Below are positions 7,001 to 12,969 of a DNA stretch of 26,501 nucleotides, piece after piece. The stretch spans positions 1 through 26,501 of the forward strand of contig JAHIGH010000171.1 in the NCBI GenBank assembly GCA_018900295.1, given 5' to 3'. The notes under the pieces were generated by a model that saw only the letters and a list, made by a program, of their open reading frames with translations, had not been told where the DNA came from and did not search any database. Position 1 is the stretch's first letter; every line of letters starts with the position of its first letter. The position numbers and the translations under genes are program-made. This DNA comes from Patescibacteria group bacterium. GTDB taxonomy: Bacteria; Patescibacteriota; Microgenomatia; Levybacterales; UBA12049.

Positions 7001-9343
7001 ACTACCTACCCCGATGCAAAAACAGCCGTCTATACCTATGACGACCGCAATAATCTCATAAAAATGGTTGATCTTGTAGGCACAACCACTTACACCTATG
7101 ATACCTTTGACAGATTGACCAAAGTTGTCAACCCGTATAGCAGATCAATAAGTTACGCCTACGACAGCTTGGATAATCTCACCAAAATCACATATCCTGA
7201 CTCAAGGACGGCGAGCTATACCTATGACTCTGCAAATCGCCTCGCAAGCGTGACCGATTGGAACAACTCCCAAACAATTTATTACTACAACAAAAATGGA
7301 TCGCTTATGAACAAAACCCAGCCCAACGGTGTTGTTTCAAACTATAGTTACGACGGCGCCAACAGGCTTTCTAATTTGGAACACATCAAATCAGAAACAA
7401 CCCTGGCAAAATTTGCCTACGAGCGGGATGGTATCGGCAATATCACCAAAGTCTCGGAAGAAGGAAGTTTTATCACTCAAACTACACCAACGCCAACATC
7501 AACACCAACAACTATCCCCACCCCAACGCCGACATCAGCCGCAACTCCCACCCCTACCAAAACCCCAACTCCGACTCCTACAACCGGAGCGACAGCAACT
7601 CCAACCCCGACAGCAACGACAAGTACGCCGACTCCCACGCCAACTCCCGCAAGCGGGCTTCCTGACTTGATTATCACGAACGTAACACTCTCGCCGACAA
7701 ACCCAACCTCAGGAGTATCTTTTAGCGCCCAAGTTACAATTAAAAATCAGGGAACCTCGTCATCGCCGGCAAAATATGTAGGAACCGCCTACTATTATGA
7801 TCTGACAAGCACACCAACCACCTCAACAACTTATAATGGGGGATTATATTCATATTTTACTCTTGCGGCAGGACAATCTAAAACGATAACGTTATCTTCT
7901 TTAAAACTAAATGGTACCGGAAATCACAACCTACGGCTTTATGTTGATGTTTTCAATGTAATTACGGAAAGTGATGAAACGAACAATGCCTACGGGCCGA
8001 TCAATATCACCATCGCTCAATCACAATCTCCTTTACGGAATTTAGCAAAGTTCTTTGTCCTTCCCGAACTAAACAAACTCTTCACAATTCCGACAGTCAA
8101 CGCTGCTGACAATCCGATGATCACATCCTTCTCATATGACGCATTGGGAAGAATTACAGGAGCAGCTTATCCGCAGAATCAGACCTATTCATACACTTAC
8201 GACAAGGTAGACAACCGTTTGTCTCAAGTAATAAACAGCACAACCACCAATTATTCCTACAATGTTGACAACCAACTGACTCAGGAGGGCACAAATACTT
8301 ATTCCTACAATCCCAACGGAGATACAACAGGCAAGACTCTCAGCTCAGGTACTCAGAATTTCACCTATGACTTTGAGGACAGGCTCACAAGCTTTAAAGC
8401 CGCTAATGGTACAACCACATCCTACCGCTATGACGGTCTTGGCAACAGACTGCAAAAAACAGTGAGGAGTACCACAACCCGATTTGTCAATGACATCTCA
8501 GGAAATCTCACCAACGTCCTCGCTGAGACGAACAGCTCAAATACCATCAGCACGTCCTACGTCTATGGAAACGGAATGGTCAGTATGGGATCAACGAGTA
8601 CCTCAAGCAGATATTATCCCCTTGAAGACGGTCTTGGCAACGTGAGATTTATCACCAACAGTTCAGGCACAAATGTCCGCTCCTACACCTACGATCCATT
8701 CGGCAACATTTCCGGAACACAAGGCACTCTCACCGGTAACCGCTACCAATTCCAAACCCAGCAAAACGACCCAGAGTCAGGGATGTACTATTTGAGAGCA
8801 AGATATTATGATCCTGTAACGGGAAGATTTATCAGCAGGGACCCGGTAAAGGGTTATTTACAAGATCCACGAACCCAAAACGGCTACGATTACGCCCTGA
8901 ATAATCCTGTTAATTTATCCGATCCAAGCGGGGAAGATATCCTACAAAATCAAGCACAAGGCGCAAGTTTTGAAAAATCGTGTCTAAATGCTTATAATGC
9001 CATAAAGAACACAAGCCCTTTAAAAGAATACGGAAATAGAATCCCCGATATTCTAACTAAAACAACTGTTGGAGAAATAAAATCAGGATCTTATACATCA
9101 TTAACTCCTCAGATGACAAACTTCATTCAGTATGCGGCTGATACAGGAAGTAAGTTTACGCTTTATGTTAAGGAAGGAGCAAAACAATCCCTGCCACTAC
9201 TTAATGCAATTCAAGGCGTGGGAGGAAGTGTAGTTACAGCAGGGGCGGTTGGTGCAGCAACATTTATTGAAGCGCCTTTTCTCTTCATAAATCCAAATCT
9301 CATTTCGCCAAATTATAATAGTACACAAGGCACTCAATTATAA
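4091..9343 (+). CDS. Full-length Rhs/YD-repeat polymorphic toxin with Tox-REase-7-like tip
   Basis: The 1750-residue product starts with a Sec signal peptide (to about residue 43, ending VQAAG). An N-terminal region of about 350 residues is unrecognised, apart from a VEADYKMKQYSLG...PGY...RWW pattern loosely like DUF1598. The Rhs part opens with SVDINFPTSGDLPLAFTRSY near 402 and continues with many YD repeats (YDxxGNLTxxTD type) to about 1125. A Pro/Thr linker (1131-1189) and a CARDB-like domain (1190-1310) interrupt the array; YD repeats resume near 1344. The core ends YYLRARYYDPVTGRFISRDP...SDPSG (about 1565-1612). The variable tip (1613-1750) resembles Tox-REase-7 nucleases, with RIPD (Asp1653), EIK (Glu1662, Lys1664) and a Gln at 1674. 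Rhs shells normally enclose the toxin tip until delivery. The first gene downstream, one base away, is the likely immunity gene. Confidence 0.88.
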   Translation: MKIKKLIKQIAKTAFVFCLIVQLIATPIIPAFRTPITPKLVQAAGESCGGGGGSPTGANLQARVGGVALDQAATFLADMTEITGAYYDADQDRIVFVGKKNTSAPKFDKDDLAVAIKALVFNNHIPSVSMEFKDPNNPFGDTNLNVLYYGGIEDTRFGQVMVEADYKMKQYSLGYNENGQKIVSSVPGYKSHFDRFLEKNPDPNKRSRSRWWISPKLVTLKEDDTAKSFIFDQVQMQIETEGLFPDNDPAWNQAAIEFAQQQTDLYDQFAQETPSYAQTKQLAKIVGVVKWIKDNSIVNNFEWAREYQPKYINTPREIRRLTTPQVEKNGILWSITGGVTYDEPNTYTPDNGTSTSLKNSSEAVATPTEQIHWTFTKDGQTYDSVAVAANAFRTLGAYTTSSVDINFPTSGDLPLAFTRSYSSYSGGQDGIGRGWEILPARLFDNKTGWYVNCTTGSLPGNHPSKLGFQTGSGLYETFTFTSCTTGYKADKPEYHSQIFHNTDSSFTARLKNQTEYVFDSGFNLTKIKDKNGNTISYTYDSQNKLTGISDNKSHVLTVSYNSQNLVSSISDWNSRVVAYGYDVQGNLTSVTDPKGQITKYSYDNNNKLISTVNRLGQTILENTYTPEAKIASQKDADGTITTYSYDNQNKKISLTDNSGRSSNITYDDKARILQQSDPYAKNIIYTYGTEYAPLTITNKNSNKITNTYDVNGNLTSLTLPTTKKITYEYDTKNRLTRILDARYGTTSKETKFTYDTNGNLTQTNEAAILTNYTYDPYGEMLTLANNANQKTTYTRDALGNILTALDPLNNTVSYEYDTLGRLTKQTDPDGKIVTFAYDQNNNVVSRTDASGTTLYVYDSENRLQKSTLPNNNVTEFAYNTSSSLNSVKNALGSLTSYGYDTYQNLTSQQDALNRTTQHAYDQLDRQTQATTPLGNISKWEYDANGNLTKRIDANNQSTTYTYDTLNRLTKTTYPDAKTAVYTYDDRNNLIKMVDLVGTTTYTYDTFDRLTKVVNPYSRSISYAYDSLDNLTKITYPDSRTASYTYDSANRLASVTDWNNSQTIYYYNKNGSLMNKTQPNGVVSNYSYDGANRLSNLEHIKSETTLAKFAYERDGIGNITKVSEEGSFITQTTPTPTSTPTTIPTPTPTSAATPTPTKTPTPTPTTGATATPTPTATTSTPTPTPTPASGLPDLIITNVTLSPTNPTSGVSFSAQVTIKNQGTSSSPAKYVGTAYYYDLTSTPTTSTTYNGGLYSYFTLAAGQSKTITLSSLKLNGTGNHNLRLYVDVFNVITESDETNNAYGPINITIAQSQSPLRNLAKFFVLPELNKLFTIPTVNAADNPMITSFSYDALGRITGAAYPQNQTYSYTYDKVDNRLSQVINSTTTNYSYNVDNQLTQEGTNTYSYNPNGDTTGKTLSSGTQNFTYDFEDRLTSFKAANGTTTSYRYDGLGNRLQKTVRSTTTRFVNDISGNLTNVLAETNSSNTISTSYVYGNGMVSMGSTSTSSRYYPLEDGLGNVRFITNSSGTNVRSYTYDPFGNISGTQGTLTGNRYQFQTQQNDPESGMYYLRARYYDPVTGRFISRDPVKGYLQDPRTQNGYDYALNNPVNLSDPSGEDILQNQAQGASFEKSCLNAYNAIKNTSPLKEYGNRIPDILTKTTVGEIKSGSYTSLTPQMTNFIQYAADTGSKFTLYVKEGAKQSLPLLNAIQGVGGSVVTAGAVGAATFIEAPFLFINPNLISPNYNSTQGTQL
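7481..7657 (+). repeat. Pro/Thr-rich coding repeat (linker inside the Rhs protein)
   Basis: This stretch encodes about 59 residues made almost only of Pro, Thr, Ala and Ser in a PTPTPT pattern. It is an extended, possibly glycosylated, linker between the first YD-repeat block and the CARDB-like domain. Its repetitive composition also produces open frames in other phases and on the other strand, which are not genes. Confidence 0.85.
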
Positions 9344-9344
9344 T

Positions 9345-10169
9345 ATGTCTGCAACACAGAATCTAACAAAAGAACAAATAAGAGTATTAAAATTAATTAG
9401 CACAAATAACCTGGATTTTCAAAATATTAGCAAGAGTTCTCCTGAAAAAATTGATAGGTGGGTAAAACAATATTATCAAGATAAACCGGTAATAGACGAC
9501 TTAAATAACCAAGGAGTTCATATTACTAAATTATATGATCTGATGTACCCCGATTTTAGTGAAGAACAATATATTAAAGCAATTCCTATACTTGTTAAAT
9601 GGCTAAATAATAATGAATTACAAAATCATGTAAAAGCTTCTATCATTCAAGCGCTGATTGAAAAACCCGTTTCTAAAAATTATGCATTTGACGCTATTAT
9701 TAATATCTTCAAATCCACAGATAAAAATTATAGAGATGAATGGGGATTTCAAACTGACATGCCAATGATGCTTGGAAATGCGTTTAGATTATGGGTTGAT
9801 GATGATCATGCAGAGATTATTTTTAATTTATTGAAAAATAAAAAATTTAGAGAAGATGATTTTTTACTTGGTTCTCTAGCTAATTTCAAAAAACCTGAGA
9901 ATATCAAAAAAGCAACAGCGTTTCTAATGAAAGAACTACAAAAACCCAATATTTATAATGCCAGATTAGGTGCAATAATATCAACATTGAAAAAATTAAA
10001 AGCCGTAGAAGCAAGAGAATTAATATATCCATTCACTAATTTTCCTAATAATTATAAAAGAACTATAGAAATTGACCCGAAAAAATATGGGTATATAACT
10101 GATACCGAAATAAGAAACGAGGCCAAAAAAACAATAGCTAAATTTGACAAGCTGATCAATTCTAAATAG
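9345..10169 (+). CDS. Candidate immunity protein for the REase-7-like tip (helical repeat protein)
   Basis: The ATG follows the Rhs stop codon by a single base, the classic toxin-immunity arrangement. The 274-residue product has no signal peptide, as expected for a cytosolic neutraliser. It is rich in amphipathic helices (for example QYIKAIPILVKWLNNNEL at about 79-96, then KASIIQALIEKPVSKNYAFDAIINIF and KKATAFLMKELQKPNIYNARLGAIISTLKKL), suggesting a HEAT/ARM-like solenoid, a fold seen in several immunity families. No specific family is recognised. The immunity role is inferred from position and architecture. An orphan Rhs tip follows about 20 bases after the stop. Confidence 0.75.
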   Translation: MSATQNLTKEQIRVLKLISTNNLDFQNISKSSPEKIDRWVKQYYQDKPVIDDLNNQGVHITKLYDLMYPDFSEEQYIKAIPILVKWLNNNELQNHVKASIIQALIEKPVSKNYAFDAIINIFKSTDKNYRDEWGFQTDMPMMLGNAFRLWVDDDHAEIIFNLLKNKKFREDDFLLGSLANFKKPENIKKATAFLMKELQKPNIYNARLGAIISTLKKLKAVEARELIYPFTNFPNNYKRTIEIDPKKYGYITDTEIRNEAKKTIAKFDKLINSK

Positions 10170-10209
10170 CACATTTATAATTAATTGAGGGTTTAGACGG
10201 GGGCAGGGG
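10167..10209 (+). repeat. Leader repeat copy 1 before an orphan Rhs tip
   Basis: TAGCACATTTA (10167-10177, including the stop of the preceding immunity gene) is followed by an AT-rich stretch, AGG-TTT, and a G-rich run ending GGCAGGGG. The same order occurs at 12927-12969 before another displaced tip, with an identical first 11 bases and about two thirds of the next 25 identical. Both copies lie exactly between an upstream immunity gene and the point where the Rhs core frame begins. Confidence 0.6.
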
Positions 10210-10350
10210 AATATCCGTTTCCTGACCAACTCAGGCGGAGTCAATGTCAAAAACTATAATTACGATCCATTTGGCAATATCATAAACTCAAATGGGACTG
10301 GTAATACCAATTACCGTTTTAATACACAGCAGAACGATCCAGAATCAGGT
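10189..10350 (+). other. In-frame remnant of Rhs core without a start codon
   Basis: Read in the frame of the following cassette, this segment is open from just after a TGA at 10186-10188. From about 10201 it encodes GQGNIRFLTNSGGVNVKNYN, then YDPFGNI and NYRFNTQQNDPESG, all standard Rhs core. There is no ATG, GTG or TTG start with a ribosome binding site, and two extra G residues near 10200 disrupt the usual DGxGNxR opening. It is therefore a truncated core end waiting for an N-terminal part, as in orphan Rhs tips. Confidence 0.75.
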
Positions 10351-10415
10351 ATGTATTATCTCAGGGCAAGATATTACGACCCAACAACAGGAAGATTTAT
10401 CAGCCGTGATCCGGT
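10351..10415 (+). repeat. 65-bp perfect direct repeat, copy A (Rhs core)
   Basis: The 65 bases from ATGTATTATCTCAGGGC to GATCCGGT are identical to 11864-11928. Both copies lie in the same codon phase of the Rhs core of adjacent cassettes, 1513 bp apart. Homology between tips is expected for a conserved core, but perfect identity over 65 bases including third positions, where the full-length gene differs at many sites, points to recent duplication or gene conversion. Confidence 0.92.
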
Positions 10416-10962
10416 CAGAGGCGTACTCACATCTCCTCAAAGCCAAAATGGTTATAGCTACGCCCACAATGATCCCATCAACCTTTCAGATCCATCTGGC
10501 AAAGCTGTACCTCTGCTAGTATATCTCGCGGGGGCCTGGGCTATCGCTGAACTTGGTCTGACTGCAGCAGATGCATATGATTTTGCGAATACAATGCAAG
10601 ATCCAAATGCGAACATCTGCGATAAAGCATGGAGCGGAGCACTATTTGCAGCCGGAATAATAGGGCCGGGAGGAGGGTATGGACAAGCTGCAAAAGGAAT
10701 TAAGTATGGAGAAAAAATTATAAAACAGATGGGTACTCGTGGATGGACACAAGAGGCAATAGAGACATTAATTAAAAATCCTGCCAAAACAATAGATGTA
10801 ACAGACACAAGACATTTACCAAGCGGAACACAATTAAATGATCCAGCAACAGCTTTTATAAATAAAGACGGAAGTTATGTCATAAGAAATAATAAAACTG
10901 GCGATGTAGTACAAGTAAGTAATAGGAATGACCCAAACTGGAAAGCTCCTTGGGATAAATAA
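10351..10962 (+). CDS. Orphan Rhs tip with colicin-E5-like tRNase domain
   Basis: From the first ATG in frame (10351) the product is 203 residues; the core frame extends upstream to 10189 without a start. It begins YYLRARYYDPTTGRFISRDP and reaches SDPSG at about residue 50, followed by a hydrophobic segment (52-72) and a Gly/Ala-rich stretch. The C-terminal ~80 residues match the catalytic domain of colicin E5: RGWTQEAIETLIKNP (130-144) with RGWTEDDI in E5, NDPATAF (163-169) with NDPATVY, then GDVVQVSNRNDPNW (184-197) with GEVTQISDKTDPGW. Colicin E5 cleaves the anticodon loop of tRNAs for Tyr, His, Asn and Asp between positions 34 and 35. Expression as it stands is doubtful because no ribosome binding site is seen; it may be a silent cassette. 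Its immunity gene follows after six bases. Confidence 0.8.
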   Translation: MYYLRARYYDPTTGRFISRDPVRGVLTSPQSQNGYSYAHNDPINLSDPSGKAVPLLVYLAGAWAIAELGLTAADAYDFANTMQDPNANICDKAWSGALFAAGIIGPGGGYGQAAKGIKYGEKIIKQMGTRGWTQEAIETLIKNPAKTIDVTDTRHLPSGTQLNDPATAFINKDGSYVIRNNKTGDVVQVSNRNDPNWKAPWDK

Positions 10963-10968
10963 CATGTT

Positions 10969-11295
10969 ATGAATTTAAATGAAGTAATAAAAGAAAAATA
11001 CGGTTCTTATGCTTTTGAGAAGGCCGGAGAGTTACTATTCAAATGGCCTGATGTTCTTAAAATAATCAACTATTGTGAAAAGAATAATATAATTGTCGTG
11101 GGTATGAATTTTTGGATTCAAAGAGGTAAAGATATTATTGAAATTAACTCAACAAATTATGAAGATATAAATATAGGATTTGGGGCGTCTCAAAAAACAA
11201 CAAAAGCCGCAAGAGCCTTAATTAAAGACAAACTTCCAGATAATGCAAGTTATGTTTCTTTTGTTTTGGGGTATGAAACTCAACCAAGCAAATAA
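10969..11295 (+). CDS. ImmE5-like immunity protein for the colicin-E5-like tip
   Basis: This 108-residue cytosolic protein starts six bases after the tRNase tip stop. From about residue 29, VLKIINYCEKNNIIVVGMNFW, then IIEINSTNYED and later TTKAARALIKDKL with a final SYVSFVLGY, follow the order and spacing of the colicin E5 immunity protein (AIEVCNEAAKKGLWILGID, RIDSS, AIENIKDDIENG, TAFIITL). This is a pattern match from memory, not an alignment score, but the position next to an E5-like nuclease strengthens it. ImmE5 acts as an anticodon mimic that occupies the nuclease active site. About 28 extra N-terminal residues are present compared with ImmE5. Confidence 0.7.
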   Translation: MNLNEVIKEKYGSYAFEKAGELLFKWPDVLKIINYCEKNNIIVVGMNFWIQRGKDIIEINSTNYEDINIGFGASQKTTKAARALIKDKLPDNASYVSFVLGYETQPSK

Positions 11296-11297
11296 AC

Positions 11298-11588
11298 ATG
11301 GGTACAATAAAGATGAATACATTATGTCCTGTATGTGGTTTTAATTTAGGATTTCCAGCATGGAAGGGATACTCAGCCTCTCACGAAACGTGTCTTTCTT
11401 GTGGTATTGAATTTGGTTATCACGATGTAATGGAGGCAAGTGGAATTATAGGAACAAAGGAAGAAATATACATGATGTGGAGAAAAAAATGGATCGAGAA
11501 AGGAATGCCTTGGTCTGTATCAGAAGCGTATAAGCCTACTAATTGGAATCCAAAAAAACAATTAAAAAATATTGGAATAGAAATATGA
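11298..11588 (+). CDS. Small zinc-ribbon protein in the immunity cluster
   Basis: The 96-residue product has two CxxC pairs, CPVCG (Cys10, Cys13) and CLSCGIEFGYHD (Cys32, Cys35), forming a treble-clef or zinc-ribbon-like site. A WRKKWIEKGMPW helix (about 61-72) follows. Small proteins with this CPVCG...CxxCGxEFGY...WI.KGMPW pattern turn up near polymorphic toxins and may be immunity or accessory proteins; that is recollection, not a search. It starts two bases after the ImmE5-like gene and its TGA overlaps the ATG of the mini-Rhs gene (ATGA at 11585-11588), so the two are probably translationally coupled. A start at 11313 (MNTLCPVCG) is also possible. It may be a surviving immunity gene whose toxin was lost. 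Confidence 0.7.
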   Translation: MGTIKMNTLCPVCGFNLGFPAWKGYSASHETCLSCGIEFGYHDVMEASGIIGTKEEIYMMWRKKWIEKGMPWSVSEAYKPTNWNPKKQLKNIGIEI

Positions 11589-12442
11589 AGAAGATTATCG
11601 CTTGCTTTTTAGCACTAATTTTATTTTTTTCTTCACTTATCCCAGTCTTTCAAAATTCCTTTTCTCCACAAAAAGTATATGCTGAAACCTGTATTTACTA
11701 CCTTGAGGACGGGCTGGGAAATGTGAGATTTATCACATCCCGTTCAGGAACAAATGTGAGATCTTATACCTACGACCCCTTCGGCAATATTACAGGGACA
11801 CAGGGCACTCTCACCGGCAACCGCTACCAATTCCAAACCCAGCAAAACGATTCAGAGTCAGGCATGTATTATCTCAGGGCAAGATATTACGACCCAACAA
11901 CAGGAAGATTTATCAGCCGTGATCCGGTAAAAGGAACTCTAGTAAATCCTCAAACTCAGAATCCGTATGCGTATGCTGGAAATAACCCAGTAAACATTTC
12001 TGACCCGTCAGGAAAATGGTGGGGGCCATTCTCCATTGATAGTATTCACAATGACTGGAATAACTGCCAATATGGTACAGCAATTGCAAAAACAGGCGTA
12101 GTAGCCGTAGGAACAGGTTTAGCTGCCGCGGGCGTAGTCGCTGCAGGGGTTTACGTGGTAGGAGCAGTTGGAGCAACGGAAGTAGCAGTAGGCACAACAG
12201 CAATTGCGGGGAAAATAACGGGATATACAAAACATGGAATTAATCAAGCAATAGGCAGAGATGAAGGAATAGGCGTAAGCCCTAATGCGATACTTGATGC
12301 CATCAGCAATCCTGCACAGATTATAAAACAAGCGGATGGATCTATAAAATATATTGGAAATATGGCAACAGTTATATTAAATAATGCCGGAAAAGTTATT
12401 ACAACATGGGCTAATTCCGGAGAAGGAATAAGGGGCCAATAA
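11585..12442 (+). CDS. Miniature secreted Rhs protein with BECR/DUF4258-like tip
   Basis: The 285-residue product starts at the ATG of an ATGA overlap with the zinc-ribbon gene; a longer frame from 11543 would bury the signal peptide, so 11585 is preferred. Residues 1-35 are a Sec signal peptide (MKKIIACFLALILFFSSLIP... ending VYAET). Residue 38 onward is Rhs core (YYLEDGLGNVRF, YTYDPFGNI, YYLRARYYDPTTGRFISRDP, SDPSG at 139-143). A Gly/Ala/Val-rich hydrophobic segment (165-208) leads to the tip (about 209-285): YTKHGINQAIGRDEGIGVSPN, AILDAISNP and GKVITTW. His217, Arg225 and this ending resemble DUF4258/BECR-fold RNase toxins. The whole YD shell of about 1500 residues is absent. The next gene starts two bases after the stop and is the likely immunity gene. 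Confidence 0.82.
   Translation: MKKIIACFLALILFFSSLIPVFQNSFSPQKVYAETCIYYLEDGLGNVRFITSRSGTNVRSYTYDPFGNITGTQGTLTGNRYQFQTQQNDSESGMYYLRARYYDPTTGRFISRDPVKGTLVNPQTQNPYAYAGNNPVNISDPSGKWWGPFSIDSIHNDWNNCQYGTAIAKTGVVAVGTGLAAAGVVAAGVYVVGAVGATEVAVGTTAIAGKITGYTKHGINQAIGRDEGIGVSPNAILDAISNPAQIIKQADGSIKYIGNMATVILNNAGKVITTWANSGEGIRGQ
11864..11928 (+). repeat. 65-bp perfect direct repeat, copy B (Rhs core)
   Basis: Identical to 10351-10415 and in the same codon phase. Just upstream, 11804-11850 also matches 8723-8769 of the full-length Rhs gene with a single mismatch over 47 bases. The mini-Rhs core is thus a patchwork, with one side like the full-length gene and the other like the orphan E5 cassette. Confidence 0.92.
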
Positions 12443-12444
12443 AT

Positions 12445-12882
12445 ATGGCGCAGCTAATAAGCTTAGATAAAAAAAATATACTCGTGATTAGACCGACTGG
12501 GTACGAGCAAAAAGAAGAATCTTGGTTTTCGGCGGAAGTAAAGTTAATAGAGAAAGAAAAGAATCTCGAGAAAGGATCAGCAGCTTTTCATATTAATGAT
12601 TTTGTTGAATTAATAAATGGGATTAAATCTATAAAATCTAATATCCATCATTCATTTATTTTTGATCCAATCGAGCCTTATTTGAAAATGACACTCAAGG
12701 CAGAAAATAATCAATATATTGCAGATATATCATTTTGTAAAGGCCCTATCTTTGAAGAATCAAAGTACAAAAAAATGAAAATTATTATATCTGAAGAAAA
12801 ATTAAACCAATTTATAAATCAAATTACTTTTGAACTCAAGCAGATAGATGCAGCACTTAAAATAAAAAGTGTTGAATTGTAA
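12445..12882 (+). CDS. Candidate immunity protein for the mini-Rhs tip
   Basis: The ATG lies two bases after the mini-Rhs stop. The 145-residue product has no signal peptide. Its pattern of a Trp followed by SAEVKLIEKEK, then FHINDFVELINGIKSIK, FIFDPIEPYLKMTL and a C-terminal ISEEKLNQFINQITFELKQID helix loosely resembles WapI-type immunity proteins, which are similar small alpha/beta proteins encoded after WapA/YD-repeat toxins. The family assignment is tentative; the immunity role is inferred from position. Downstream lies a short AT-rich gap, then the leader repeat and the last tip. Confidence 0.7.
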   Translation: MAQLISLDKKNILVIRPTGYEQKEESWFSAEVKLIEKEKNLEKGSAAFHINDFVELINGIKSIKSNIHHSFIFDPIEPYLKMTLKAENNQYIADISFCKGPIFEESKYKKMKIIISEEKLNQFINQITFELKQIDAALKIKSVEL

Positions 12883-12926
12883 ACGAATCTCGTCAGTGCA
12901 GTATATTTTTTGATATATTTAATCAG

Positions 12927-12969
12927 TAGCACATTTAAAATAAACTAAGGATTTTGAGGAGGGGGATAG
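12927..12969 (+). repeat. Leader repeat copy 2 before the degraded Rhs tip
   Basis: TAGCACATTTA (12927-12937) followed by AT-rich sequence, AAGGATTTT and a G-rich run (GAGGAGGGGGATAGGG) mirrors the leader at 10167-10209. Here the TAG is 42 bases past the immunity stop rather than being the stop itself, so the shared sequence is not explained by shared coding sequence. Confidence 0.6.

Noticed and set aside
7329..7677. Long open frames in another forward phase and on the minus strand (the latter a Gly/Val repeat)
   Set aside because: They are shadows of the Pro/Thr codon repeat of the Rhs gene; composition is explained by the repeat and there are no starts or domains.
11543..11584. Earlier ATG for the mini-Rhs protein
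   Set aside because: It would put 14 charged residues before the signal peptide and lies inside the zinc-ribbon gene; the ATGA overlap at 11585 gives a clean signal peptide.
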